Positions 36,400-46,285 of a stretch of 51,425 bases of DNA are shown in pieces. Under the pieces are notes generated by a model that was not told where the DNA came from, did no database searches, and saw only the letters and a list, made by a program, of their open reading frames with translations. Source of the stretch: Lamprocystis purpurea DSM 4197 (GTDB taxonomy: Bacteria > Pseudomonadota > Gammaproteobacteria > Chromatiales > Chromatiaceae); the NCBI RefSeq assembly GCF_000379525.1, contig NZ_KB902518.1, positions 807 to 52,231 on the forward strand, written 5' to 3'. The position numbers were made by a program, and so were the translations under genes. Every line of letters starts with the position of its first letter. Position 1 is the stretch's first letter.

Positions 36400-36954
36400 A
36401 TGGCCTCGTTGCAAACCCCAGTCTGCGACTTCGGCGCTCCCGCGCCTGCTTTCTCACTTCCCGGCGTGGACGGCCGGATCTGGACCCGCGATCAGTGCGC
36501 CGGCGAGCGTGGGTTGCTGGTGATGTTCATTTGCAATCATTGCCCTTACGTCAAAGCCGTGCGCGAGCGCATCGTGCGCGACGTACGGGAGCTGCAGGCG
36601 CTCGGCATCGGCTGTGTCGGGATCATGTCCAATGATCCGGTCGACTACCCGGAAGACGGGTTCGAGAACATGCGGCAGGTGGCCGAGACCTTCGGTTATC
36701 CCTTTCCCTATCTGTTCGACGAGACCCAGGCGGTTGCCCGTGCCTATGGCGCGGTGTGCACCCCGGATTTTTTCGGTTACAACGCGGATCTGGGTCTCCA
36801 GTACCGCGGCCGGCTCGACGAGAGCCGCAAGGAAACCGCGCCCGCCGGGGTGCGGCGGGATCTGTTCGAGGCGATGCGGGAGGTTGCCGCAACCGGGCGC
36901 GGACCCGCCGACCAGATTCCCAGCATGGGCTGTTCGATCAAGTGGAAGACCTGA
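36400..36954 (+). CDS. Thioredoxin/peroxiredoxin-like family protein (CNHCPYV)
   Basis: ATG 36400, preceded by ACCGGAGG, gives 184 residues. A longer frame upstream runs through REP sequence and is rejected. The thioredoxin fold of the AhpC/TSA-redoxin type is visible: GAPAPAFSLPGVDGRIW, LLVMFICNHCPYVKAVRERI with the redox pair C45/C48, GIMSNDPVDYPEDGFENM, FPYLFDETQAVARAYGAVCT, and PDFFGYNADLGLQYRGRLDE. There is no signal peptide, so it is cytoplasmic. The family is widespread next to unrelated genes, and the natural substrate is unknown. It follows the RiPP genes but is separated from them by 300 bp of REP sequence. Confidence 0.88.
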   Translation: MASLQTPVCDFGAPAPAFSLPGVDGRIWTRDQCAGERGLLVMFICNHCPYVKAVRERIVRDVRELQALGIGCVGIMSNDPVDYPEDGFENMRQVAETFGYPFPYLFDETQAVARAYGAVCTPDFFGYNADLGLQYRGRLDESRKETAPAGVRRDLFEAMREVAATGRGPADQIPSMGCSIKWKT

Positions 36955-37325
36955 TGCCGGCGCGGCACGCCCGCCCGTCGCGCCGACTCCAAAAAGCGCC
37001 ATGATCTTTGTCAATATTGAATATTCTGATATCATGAATCGTCTTGTGCCGGCATCAATTTGTTTTGATGTCCCGGATACGGTCTTTCGGTCACAATACC
37101 GGGCCGCTGGAGAAGGTCGCCGTTGAGTCCGCTCGGCGGTAGAGTATCCCGTTTTCGCCCGTGGGCCGCGAACGGGCCGGCCCGGCGTCGGTCGCGGCCG
37201 AACGCCCGGCCTTAAGGTTTCCCGCATTGCGCCACCCGCATTCGTGCCGTCGCCCCCGACCTGTCGGGTCGGGGGTGTCGGGCCGCACAATTTAATGAGT
37301 CAGCTTACAACGATCAGGAGGGGCC
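36955..37325. promoter_or_regulatory. Candidate promoter/operator region of the tkt-fba operon
   Basis: A TTGTCA (37008-37013) to TATCAT (37030-37035) pair with a 16-bp spacer is the best sigma-70 promoter in the region and lies in its only AT-rich stretch. Just downstream, CATCAA-tttgtt-TTGATG (about 37053-37070) is a perfect 6-bp inverted repeat that could be an operator, for example for a LysR-type CbbR-like regulator (inference). This implies a leader of about 285 nt before the transketolase ATG. Strong ribosome-binding sequence AGGAGGGG precedes that ATG. Confidence 0.45.
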
Positions 37326-39332
37326 ATGTCCTCACGCAGAGAACTCGCTAACGCCATCCGCGCGCTCAGCATGGATGCGGTCCAGAAGGCCAATTCCGGC
37401 CACCCCGGCGCACCCATGGGCATGGCGGACATCGCCGAGGTCCTGTGGAACGATTTTATGAAGCACAACCCGGGCAACCCGCACTGGGCTGACCGCGACC
37501 GCTTCGTGCTCTCCAACGGGCACGGCTCCATGCTGATTTACTCGCTGCTGCACCTGACCGGTTACGGGCTCGGCATCGAGGACCTGAAACAGTTCCGCCA
37601 ACTGCACTCCAAGACCCCTGGTCATCCGGAATACGGCTATGCCCCCGGCGTGGAGACCACCACCGGTCCCCTGGGTCAAGGCGTCACCAATGCGGTGGGA
37701 ATGGCCCTGGCCGAGAAGATCCTGGCCGCCCAGTTCAACAAGCCGGGACATGCGATCGTCGATCACCACACCTACTGTTTCCTGGGTGACGGCTGTCTGA
37801 TGGAAGGCATCTCGCATGAGGCGTGTTCGCTGGCCGGCGCTTTGGGGCTCGGCAAGCTGATCGCGGTTTATGACGACAACAACATCTCCATCGACGGTGA
37901 GGTGCGCGGCCACGGCAACACCCCCGCCTGGTTCCTGGATAACACCCCCAAGCGCTTCGAGGCGTACGGCTGGCATGTCATCCCCAAGGTGGACGGGCAT
38001 GACGCCGAAGCCGTGAAGGCGGCCATCGAAGAGGCCCGGGCGGTCGAGGATCGGCCCTCGCTCATCTGCTGCCAGACCATCATCGGCTTCGGTTCGCCCA
38101 ACAAGCAGGGCAAGGAAGAATGCCACGGCGCGGCCTTGGGTGACGCTGAGGTCGCGTTGACCCGCGAGGCCTTGGGGTGGCCCTATGCGCCTTTTGAAAT
38201 CCCGGCCGACATCTATGCCGGCTGGTCCGCCAAGGAGAGCGGCGCCAAGGCCGAAGCGGAGTGGAACACGCGTTTCGATGCCTATGCCGCCGCCCACCCG
38301 GCGGAGGCTGCCGCGTTCAAGCGCCGCATGGCCGGTGAGCTGCCCGCCGACTGGAGTGAGCAGGCCAACGCCTTTATCGCCGCCGTGGTCGAGAAGGCCG
38401 AGACCATCGCCTCACGCAAAGCCTCGCAAAACGCCCTGAACGGCTTCGGCCCGCTGCTGCCCGAGTTTCTGGGCGGTTCGGCCGACCTGGCCGGCTCCAA
38501 CCTGACCCTGTGGAAGGGCTGCAAAGGCGTGGGCAAGGCCGATGCCTCGGGTAACTATGTCTATTACGGCGTGCGCGAGTTCGGCATGTCGGCCATCATG
38601 AACGGCCTGGTGCTGCACGGCGGTTTCATCCCCTACGGCGCCACCTTCCTGATGTTCTCCGAGTACGCCCGCAATGCGCTGCGCATGGCGGCCCTGATGA
38701 AGATTCCGACGATCTTCGTCTATACCCACGACTCCATTGGTCTGGGCGAAGACGGCCCCACCCATCAGCCGGTGGAGCAGATCCCGACGTTGCGCATGAT
38801 CCCCAACATGAGCGTCTGGCGCCCCTGCGATGCGGTGGAGTCCGCGGTTTCCTGGAAGCTTGCCATCGAGCGGCGCAGCGGGCCGTCCTGCCTGATTTTC
38901 TCGCGCCAGAATCTGGCCCACATGGCGCGGACCCCGGCCCAGGTGGCCGATATCGCCCGCGGCGGTTATGTGCTGCGCGATTGCGCCGGCACCCCGGACG
39001 CCATCCTGATCGCCACCGGCTCCGAGGTGGAGTTGGCGGTCAAGGCGGCCGACGCCATGACCGACAAGAAGGTGCGGGTCGTCTCCATGCCCAGCACCAA
39101 CGTCTTCGACGCCCAGGACGCCGCCTACAAGGAGTCCGTGCTGCCCAAGGCCGTGACCGCGCGGGTGGCCGTGGAGGCCGCGGTGACCGACGGCTGGTGG
39201 AAATATGTCGGCACCAACGGCGCCGTGGTCGGTATCGACCGCTTCGGCGAGTCCGCGCCGGCCGGTGCGCTGTTCAAGGAATTTGGTTTCACCGTAGACA
39301 ATGTGGTTGCCACGGTCCGGCGCGTCCTCTAA
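37326..39332 (+). CDS. tkt: Transketolase
   Basis: This 668-residue ThDP enzyme transfers two-carbon units in the Calvin and pentose phosphate cycles. It opens [29 protein letters not shown], the standard N-terminus. The ThDP-binding region is [20 protein letters not shown] with [17 protein letters not shown]. The pyrimidine domain shows [19 protein letters not shown] and [17 protein letters not shown], and the C-terminal domain shows [11 protein letters not shown]. Length is normal. It leads a five-gene block with gap, pgk, pyk and fba on the same strand, the arrangement found for Calvin-cycle genes in autotrophic gammaproteobacteria. Rubisco and phosphoribulokinase are not in the window. 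Confidence 0.98.
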   Translation: MSSRRELANAIRALSMDAVQKANSGHPGAPMGMADIAEVLWNDFMKHNPGNPHWADRDRFVLSNGHGSMLIYSLLHLTGYGLGIEDLKQFRQLHSKTPGHPEYGYAPGVETTTGPLGQGVTNAVGMALAEKILAAQFNKPGHAIVDHHTYCFLGDGCLMEGISHEACSLAGALGLGKLIAVYDDNNISIDGEVRGHGNTPAWFLDNTPKRFEAYGWHVIPKVDGHDAEAVKAAIEEARAVEDRPSLICCQTIIGFGSPNKQGKEECHGAALGDAEVALTREALGWPYAPFEIPADIYAGWSAKESGAKAEAEWNTRFDAYAAAHPAEAAAFKRRMAGELPADWSEQANAFIAAVVEKAETIASRKASQNALNGFGPLLPEFLGGSADLAGSNLTLWKGCKGVGKADASGNYVYYGVREFGMSAIMNGLVLHGGFIPYGATFLMFSEYARNALRMAALMKIPTIFVYTHDSIGLGEDGPTHQPVEQIPTLRMIPNMSVWRPCDAVESAVSWKLAIERRSGPSCLIFSRQNLAHMARTPAQVADIARGGYVLRDCAGTPDAILIATGSEVELAVKAADAMTDKKVRVVSMPSTNVFDAQDAAYKESVLPKAVTARVAVEAAVTDGWWKYVGTNGAVVGIDRFGESAPAGALFKEFGFTVDNVVATVRRVL

Positions 39333-40610
<1,278 letters not shown>

Positions 40611-40736
40611 GCACGGACGTCCCGGCACTGATCGCGGAGCGCTTCGCGCGCCCCGCGGCCAGTCCGCAGAGTCCTCCGGAAAGCCCCGCGGCTTTCCAGA
40701 TGGCTCGATTCACCACCAGATAAAGAGGGTTGCCCC

Positions 40737-41918
40737 ATGTCCTTCATCAAGCTCACCGACCTGGACCTCGCCGGCAAGCGGGTGTTGATCCGCTCCGACC
40801 TGAACGTCCCGGTCAAGAACGGCAAGGTCACCTCGGATGCCCGGATCACCGCCTCCCTGCCCACCTTCGAGCACTGCATCAAGGCCGGTGCCAAGGTCAT
40901 GGTGATGTCCCATCTGGGCCGGCCGGAGGAGGGCGTTTTCTCCGAGGCGGATTCGCTCAAGCCCGTGGCCGATGACCTGTCGGTGAAGCTCGGCAAGCCG
41001 GTGCGCCTGATCCGTGACTATTTCGAGCACACGCCGGAGGTCGCGAACGGCGAACTGGTGATGCTGGACAACGTCCGCTTCAACAAGGGCGAGGGCAAGG
41101 ACAACGAGGAGCTGGCCAAGAAATACGCTGCCCTGTGCGATGTCTTCGTCATGGACGCCTTCGGCACCGCCCACCGCGCCCAGGCGTCCACCCACGGGGT
41201 CGGGAAGTTTGCGCCGACCGCCTGCGCCGGCTTGCTGCTCGCCGAGGAATTGGATGCACTGAAGAAGGCATTGGCCAGTCCGGCGCGCCCCATGGTCGCC
41301 ATCGTCGGCGGCTCCAAGGTCTCCACCAAGCTCACGGTGCTCGAAGCCCTGTCGGAGAAGGTCGACCAACTCGTGGTCGGCGGCGGCATCGCCAACACCT
41401 TCCTGGCGGCGACCGGGCACAACATCGGCCATTCGCTGTGCGAGCATGACCTGATCCCCACGGCCAAGGCCCTGATCGAAAAGATGACGGCGCGTGGCGC
41501 CACCATCCCGATCGCGGTCGACGTGGTAACCGGCAAGAACTTCGCCGAGACCGAGCCGGCCGTCACCAAGGACGCCAACGCCGTGGTCGACGACGACATG
41601 ATCTTCGATATCGGCCCCAAGTCCGCCCAGCAGTTGGCCGATATCATCGCCAAGGCCGGAACCATCGTGTGGAACGGCCCCGTCGGCGTTTTCGAGTTCG
41701 ACCAGTTCGGCGGCGGCACCAAGACCGTTGCCATGGCCATCGCCAATGCCGCGGGCTTCAGCCTGGCGGGCGGCGGCGATACCATCGCGGCCATCCAGAA
41801 ATACGATATCTACGACAAGGTGTCCTACATCTCCACCGCGGGCGGCGCCTTCCTGGAGTACCTGGAGGGTAAGACGCTGCCGGCGGTGGCGATGCTCGAA
41901 GCGCGGGCCAAGGGCTGA
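40737..41918 (+). CDS. pgk: Phosphoglycerate kinase
   Basis: This 393-residue enzyme interconverts 1,3-bisphosphoglycerate and 3-phosphoglycerate with ADP/ATP. Motifs are the substrate-binding [65 protein letters not shown], and the hinge/nucleotide segments [35 protein letters not shown] and [18 protein letters not shown]. Length is standard. It sits about 200 nt after gap, with a dispersed repeat between them, and 24 nt before pyk. Confidence 0.98.
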   Translation: MSFIKLTDLDLAGKRVLIRSDLNVPVKNGKVTSDARITASLPTFEHCIKAGAKVMVMSHLGRPEEGVFSEADSLKPVADDLSVKLGKPVRLIRDYFEHTPEVANGELVMLDNVRFNKGEGKDNEELAKKYAALCDVFVMDAFGTAHRAQASTHGVGKFAPTACAGLLLAEELDALKKALASPARPMVAIVGGSKVSTKLTVLEALSEKVDQLVVGGGIANTFLAATGHNIGHSLCEHDLIPTAKALIEKMTARGATIPIAVDVVTGKNFAETEPAVTKDANAVVDDDMIFDIGPKSAQQLADIIAKAGTIVWNGPVGVFEFDQFGGGTKTVAMAIANAAGFSLAGGGDTIAAIQKYDIYDKVSYISTAGGAFLEYLEGKTLPAVAMLEARAKG

Positions 41919-41942
41919 GCGCGCCGCGCCGGGGGCACGATC

Positions 41943-43391
41943 ATGCGCATACCCAGACGTACCAAGATCGTCGCGACCCTGGGGCCGGCTACCGACCCGC
42001 CGGCCATGATGGACGCGATGATCGCCGCTGGTGTCGATGTGGTGCGGCTCAATTGCTCCCACGACACCCATGAGCGTCACCGCGAACGGGTGGCCCTGGT
42101 GCGTGAGCGGGCCGCGGCGGCCGGCCAGGAAATCTCCATTCTGCTCGATCTGCAAGGACCGAAAATCCGTATCGGCCGCTTCAAAGACGGGCCGATCGAC
42201 CTGGCGCTGGGCGACGCCTTCGCCATCGATACCGCCTGTCCGCTCACCGAGGGCGACCGCACCCGGGTCGGCACCACTTATACGACCCTGGCGGATGACG
42301 TCTACCCGGACGATACGCTGTTGCTGGACGATGGGGCGATCGAACTCTGGGTCGAGTCGGTGAGCAGCGGACGCATCGACTGCAAGGTCGTGGCGGGCGG
42401 CAAGCTCTCCAACAACAAGGGCATCAACAAGAAGGGCGGCGGTCTCTCCGCCCCCGCACTGACCGACAAGGACGAGGCCGACATCCGCCTGGCCGCCGAA
42501 CTGGGCGCGGACTACCTGGCGGTCTCGTTCGTGCGCAACGCCGCGGATGTGCAACTCGCGCGCGAACTGTTCCAGGCGGCCGGCGGCCGCGGCGGCATCG
42601 TCGCCAAGATCGAGCGGGCGGAGTCGCTCAACGCGGTGGACGAGATCATCCAGGCGGCGGATGTCATCATGGTCGCCCGCGGCGACCTGGGCGTGGAGAT
42701 CGGCGATGCCAAGCTGCCGGCGGTGCAAAAGCATCTGATCAGCCGCGCCCGCTCGCTCAACACCGTGGTGATCACCGCCACCCAGATGATGCAGTCCATG
42801 ATCGACAACCCCATCCCGACGCGGGCCGAGGTGTTCGATGTGGCGAACGCGGTGCTGGACGGCACCGACGCGGTGATGCTCTCGGCCGAGTCGTCCATCG
42901 GCAAGGATCCGGCCAAGGTGGTGGAAGCGCTCGACCGCATCTGCAGCGAGGCCGAGCGGCACGTCACCCGCTCCGGGCATCGCATCGACACGGTGTTCGG
43001 CCGGGTCGACGAGGCGATCGCCATGGCCACCATGTACACGGCCAATCATCTGGGGGTCAAGGCGATTGCGGCCTTGACCGAGACCGGTTCCACTGTGAAA
43101 TGGATGTCCCGTATCAGCTCCGGCATCCCCATCCTGGCGATGGCCCGCAATGCCGAGACCCGCCGCAAGGTGCGAATCTTCCGCGGTGTCTATCCGGTCA
43201 GTTTCGAGCTGGCGAGCAAGGATGTGAACGAACTCAACATGGAGGTCGTCGAGGAGCTGCTGCGGCGCGGAACCGTGCGCAATGGCGACCTGGTCATCAT
43301 CACCAAGGGTGACCGTTCCGGTGTCGGAGGCCAGACCAATATCATGAAGATCATGCGGGTCGGCGAGCACAAAACATTGGTGCGGGACTAG
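41943..43391 (+). CDS. pyk: Pyruvate kinase
   Basis: This 482-residue enzyme makes pyruvate and ATP from phosphoenolpyruvate. It opens RIPRRTKIVATLGPATDPPA and continues with VVRLNCSHDTHERHRERV, ILLDLQGPKIRIGRFKDGP, LSAPALTDKDEADIRLAAEL and the catalytic stretch VAKIERAESLNAVDEIIQAA. MVARGDLGVEIG, ITATQMMQSMIDNPIPTRAE and DAVMLSAESSIGKDPAKVVE follow. The C-terminal allosteric domain ends KGDRSGVGGQTNIMKIMRVG, as in the two-isozyme proteobacterial forms. Its place in a Calvin-type gene block next to fba suggests co-regulation of lower glycolysis with carbon fixation. Confidence 0.98.
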   Translation: MRIPRRTKIVATLGPATDPPAMMDAMIAAGVDVVRLNCSHDTHERHRERVALVRERAAAAGQEISILLDLQGPKIRIGRFKDGPIDLALGDAFAIDTACPLTEGDRTRVGTTYTTLADDVYPDDTLLLDDGAIELWVESVSSGRIDCKVVAGGKLSNNKGINKKGGGLSAPALTDKDEADIRLAAELGADYLAVSFVRNAADVQLARELFQAAGGRGGIVAKIERAESLNAVDEIIQAADVIMVARGDLGVEIGDAKLPAVQKHLISRARSLNTVVITATQMMQSMIDNPIPTRAEVFDVANAVLDGTDAVMLSAESSIGKDPAKVVEALDRICSEAERHVTRSGHRIDTVFGRVDEAIAMATMYTANHLGVKAIAALTETGSTVKWMSRISSGIPILAMARNAETRRKVRIFRGVYPVSFELASKDVNELNMEVVEELLRRGTVRNGDLVIITKGDRSGVGGQTNIMKIMRVGEHKTLVRD

Positions 43392-43455
43392 CCGCACCCG
43401 CTCGACCTGAATCAACCCCTAACCCACCTTTCCACCAAGAACGAGGAGAACCACC

Positions 43456-44520
43456 ATGGCTTTGATCACAATGCGTCAACTGCTGGACCATGCCGCCGAG
43501 CATGGCTACGGCGTCCCGGCGTTCAACGTCAACAACCTGGAACAGATGCGCGCGATCATGGAGGCCGCCGCCGAGACCAACTCCCCGGTCATCGTCCAGG
43601 CCTCCGCCGGGGCACGTAAGTATGCCGGTGCGCCCTTCCTGCGCCACCTGATCCTCTCCGCCATCGAGGAATGGCCGGACATTCCGGTGTGCATGCACCA
43701 GGATCACGGCACCTCCATGCCCATCTGCCAGCGTTCCATCCAGCTCGGCTTCTCCTCCGTCATGATGGACGGCTCGCTCGGCGAGGACGGCAAGACGCCG
43801 ACCTCCTACGAGTACAACGTCGACATCACCAAGGCCGTGGTCGCCATCTCCCATGCCTGCGGCGTCTCGGTCGAAGGTGAACTGGGCTGCCTGGGCTCGC
43901 TCGAGACCGGCCAGGCCGGTGAAGAGGACGGCGTCGGCGCCGAGGGCACGCTGGACCACAGCCAGTTACTCACCGACCCCGAAGAGGCCGCTGACTTCGT
44001 TGCCAAGACCAAGGTCGATGCCCTGGCTATCGCCATCGGCACCTCGCATGGCGCTTACAAGTTCACCCGGCCGCCCACCGGCGACATCCTGGCGATCGAG
44101 CGCATCAAGGAGATCAACGCCCGCATCCCCAACACCCATCTGGTGATGCACGGCTCCTCGTCGGTGCCCCAGGAATGGCTGGCGATCATCAACAAGTTCG
44201 GAGGTGACATGGGTGAGACCTACGGCGTGCCCGTCTCCGAAATCGTCGAGGGCATCAAGCACGGCGTGCGCAAGGTCAACATCGACACCGATCTGCGCAT
44301 GTCCTCCACCGGCGCCATCCGCCAGTTCTTTGCGGAACACCCGAAGGAATTCGATCCCCGCAAGTTCCTCGCGGTCGCCACCAAGGCGATGAAGGGCATC
44401 TGCAAGGACCGCTACGAAGCCTTTGGTACGGCCGGCAACGCCGGCAAGATCAAGGTACTCTCCATGGATGCCATGACCACTCGCTACGCCAAGGGCGAGC
44501 TTGATCCCCAGATCAAGTAG
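43456..44520 (+). CDS. fba: Class II fructose-1,6-bisphosphate aldolase
   Basis: This 354-residue zinc-dependent aldolase is of the CbbA/Fba Calvin-cycle type. It starts [26 protein letters not shown]. Zinc ligands are in [10 protein letters not shown], the following [34 protein letters not shown] and [15 protein letters not shown]. The phosphate-binding segment is [20 protein letters not shown]. The enzyme also accepts sedoheptulose bisphosphate in many autotrophs. A strong AACGAGGAGAA ribosome-binding site precedes the start. It is the last gene of the operon, followed within 2-50 nt by two hairpin terminators. Confidence 0.98.
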   Translation: MALITMRQLLDHAAEHGYGVPAFNVNNLEQMRAIMEAAAETNSPVIVQASAGARKYAGAPFLRHLILSAIEEWPDIPVCMHQDHGTSMPICQRSIQLGFSSVMMDGSLGEDGKTPTSYEYNVDITKAVVAISHACGVSVEGELGCLGSLETGQAGEEDGVGAEGTLDHSQLLTDPEEAADFVAKTKVDALAIAIGTSHGAYKFTRPPTGDILAIERIKEINARIPNTHLVMHGSSSVPQEWLAIINKFGGDMGETYGVPVSEIVEGIKHGVRKVNIDTDLRMSSTGAIRQFFAEHPKEFDPRKFLAVATKAMKGICKDRYEAFGTAGNAGKIKVLSMDAMTTRYAKGELDPQIK

Positions 44521-44522
44521 GC

Positions 44523-44575
44523 TTTTTTGGCTAGCGCCAAAAAAAATGAAGGGCGCCTCAGGGCGCCCTTTTTTG
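44523..44575 (+). terminator. Tandem intrinsic terminators after fba
   Basis: The first hairpin, TTTTTTGGC-tagc-GCCAAAAAA (44523-44544), has A/T-rich flanks that would work in both directions. The second, AAGGGCGCC-tcag-GGCGCCCTT (44549-44570), is a perfect 9-bp stem followed by TTTTG. Together they end the tkt-gap-pgk-pyk-fba transcript. Confidence 0.93.
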
Positions 44576-44601
44576 TTTGGCCTGATTCACTGAGTGAGCC
44601 A

Positions 44602-45039
44602 ATGACTGTCTCGACCTATGACCGAGATTTCCATGCCTGGTCGCAGGAGCCGGCGGACTTGTTGCGCGCTCAGCGCTTTGCCGAGATCGATTTGGATCAT
44701 CTGATCGAGGATCTCGATGCCATGGGCGCGCGCGAGCGTCGGGAATTGATCAGTCGACTGAAGGTGCTGCTGGCGCAGTTGCTCAAATGGCAATTTCAAC
44801 CGCAGATGCGGAGTCGAAGTTGGGAAGCGACGATCAAGGAGCAGCGCCTGTCGCTCCAAGACCTGGTGGATGAAAATCCCGGCTTCGAGGCGCTGCTGGA
44901 GCAGCAGGCGATCCCGAAGGCGTACCGCCTGGCCCGTCTGTTTGCGGTCAAGGAGACCAATCTTGAAGAGAGCACCTTTCCGCGGGATTGCCCCTATGCT
45001 TTGACGGAGACCCGCGACCCGGATTATTACCCCCAATGA
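44602..45039 (+). CDS. DUF29 family protein
   Basis: ATG 44602 gives 145 residues. The longer frame starting at 44527 reads through the terminator and is rejected. The DUF29 signature is clear: STYDRDFHAWSQEPADLLRA, FAEIDLDHLIEDLDAMGARE RREL, LKVLLAQLLKWQFQPQMRS, and SWEATIKEQRLSLQDLVDEN P. The tail FPRDCPYALTETRDPDYYP is also typical. DUF29 proteins are small, mostly helical, and multi-copy in cyanobacteria and Chromatiaceae. Their function is unknown. It stands alone, just after the fba terminator. Confidence 0.93.
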   Translation: MTVSTYDRDFHAWSQEPADLLRAQRFAEIDLDHLIEDLDAMGARERRELISRLKVLLAQLLKWQFQPQMRSRSWEATIKEQRLSLQDLVDENPGFEALLEQQAIPKAYRLARLFAVKETNLEESTFPRDCPYALTETRDPDYYPQ

Positions 45040-45649
45040 TCATCAAGGATGACCTATGCGCAATGGCCGACTGAGTTCTGCCCCGCATCGCCGTCGTCAG
45101 GAAGAATCTGTCACTGTATCTTGTTGGCCGCACGGCGGTATCAGCGTCCCGGCCAGTGGCCGGGCGTCACGCACTGGAGGCCGAGGCTTTAGCCGGTGGC
45201 GCACTGACCCCGACGGGATGGCCCAGTCGAACCGCATCGGGCTGAAGAAGAACACCCCCAACCGGAGGCCGAGGCTTTAGCCGGTGGCCCCATTCAAGGC
45301 AAGCACCGCCCTTCGGGCACCCACCGGCTAAAGCCTCGGCCTCCGGTTCTGCACCACAACCGGAGGCCGAGGCTGTAGCCGGTGGGGACCGACCAAGGCC
45401 CAGCATCTCGATCGTCGTTCCGGCCGCAGCGATCCCCCGGATTTATCCACAGATGACACAGATGTTCACAGATGAAGAATCTGTGTTCATCTGTGACATC
45501 TGTGGATGTAATTCCCGCCCTAGGGCCACAACGAAGCTGGCCGGTGCGACCACGCAGCTCTGCGCCGTCAGGGTGACCGTCACCAGCGGTCAGATAGCGT
45601 TTCGTAAAGGGGTTAGAATAACGAGCAGGTTGCTCACCGAGACTCCACC
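45040..45649. repeat. 610-bp repeat-filled intergenic region
   Basis: Four copies of a GGAGGCCGAGGCTTTAGCCGG element lie at about 45173-45199, 45261-45287, 45320-45347 (inverted) and 45358-45386 (GGCTGTAGCC variant). A related copy lies near 51020-51048. At 45440-45508 a near-perfect 67-bp palindrome, TTTATCCACAGATGACACAG on the left and CTGTGACATCTGTGGATG on the right, is a different widespread repeat. A small frame inside it is only the palindrome translated. The last ~100 bp should contain the promoter of the toxin-antitoxin pair (GTTAGAATAACG near 45611). Confidence 0.8.
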
Positions 45650-45877
45650 ATGAGCCAGTACAACATCGCCGAAGCCCAGACCCAACTTTCCGAATTGACC
45701 CGCCGCGCCTTGGCCGGGGAAGAGATCGTTATCGCGCGCGACAGCGTTCCCTTGGTCCGGCTTGTGCCGGTTCAGCCACCCAAGCGACCCAGGCAGCCCG
45801 GTTCAGGTAAAGGGCAATTGCTCTGGATGGCGCCGGATTTCGATGCCACCCCCAAAGAATTTGAGGATTACACCTGA
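45650..45877 (+). CDS. Phd/YefM-type antitoxin
   Basis: This 75-residue protein begins MSQYNIAEAQTQLSELTRRA and continues LAGEEIVIARDSVPLVRLVP, the Phd/YefM DNA-binding fold. A disordered Pro/Arg-rich linker and the toxin-binding tail MAPDFDATPKEFEDYT follow. It binds the PIN toxin encoded next and represses the pair's promoter. The stop codon and the toxin ATG share one base (TGATG), the usual tight coupling. The family call is secure. Confidence 0.92.
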   Translation: MSQYNIAEAQTQLSELTRRALAGEEIVIARDSVPLVRLVPVQPPKRPRQPGSGKGQLLWMAPDFDATPKEFEDYT

Positions 45878-46263
45878 TGCGGCTCTTGCTTGACACCCAC
45901 AGCCTCCTCTGGTGGGTGGACGATGATCCGCAACTCTCCCCGGAGGCCCGGCGCCAGATTGGCGACGAACAGAGCGAATGCTACGTCAGCTTGATTTCTG
46001 CCTGGGAGATGTCGATCAAGGCTGCCACCGGTAAGCTCAAGCTCGCCGTGTCCGTTGCGCGTTATTTTCATGAGAATCTCACGCCCAATGACTTTAAGCT
46101 CCTACCGATCGCGCTGGACCATGTGACCCGGGTGGAGACCTTACCTTTTCACCATCGCGACCCCTTTGATCACTTGTTGATTGCGCAGGCGTGGCAGGAG
46201 GGGCTGACCTTGGTGTCCGCCGATCGCATCTTTGATGCGTATGAGGTCACGCGTGTCTGGTGA
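45877..46263 (+). CDS. vapC: PIN-domain toxin (VapC family)
   Basis: This 128-residue ribonuclease-type toxin begins MRLLLDTHSLLWWVDDDPQL with the first catalytic Asp at D6. VSLISAWEMSIKAATGKL carries the conserved Glu, and FHHRDPFDHLLIAQAWQEG and LVSADRIFDAY carry the later acidic residues. All four PIN acidic positions are therefore present and the toxin should be active. The sequence belongs to the TLLWW/PIN_Sll0205-like subgroup that pairs with Phd-type antitoxins, as here. The target RNA is unknown. It lies 22-25 nt upstream of the restriction-modification gene. Confidence 0.93.
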   Translation: MRLLLDTHSLLWWVDDDPQLSPEARRQIGDEQSECYVSLISAWEMSIKAATGKLKLAVSVARYFHENLTPNDFKLLPIALDHVTRVETLPFHHRDPFDHLLIAQAWQEGLTLVSADRIFDAYEVTRVW

Positions 46264-46285
46264 ACGATGTTGGTAACGAGAATGC

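Noticed and set aside
40710-43415. Very long minus-strand frame (about 900 codons) antisense to pgk and pyk
   Set aside because: It is the mirror of two strongly conserved genes in GC-rich DNA, where third-position bias removes stop codons. Its His/Asp/Gly-rich translation resembles no protein family.
45173-45386. Repeats at 45.2-45.4 kb as a CRISPR array
   Set aside because: Units alternate orientation, spacing is irregular and the repeats vary; they are dispersed palindromic elements.
45453-45653. Small plus-strand frame between the GAGGCTTTAGCC repeats and the antitoxin
   Set aside because: Its N-terminus is the translated 67-bp palindrome and the remainder has no family resemblance.
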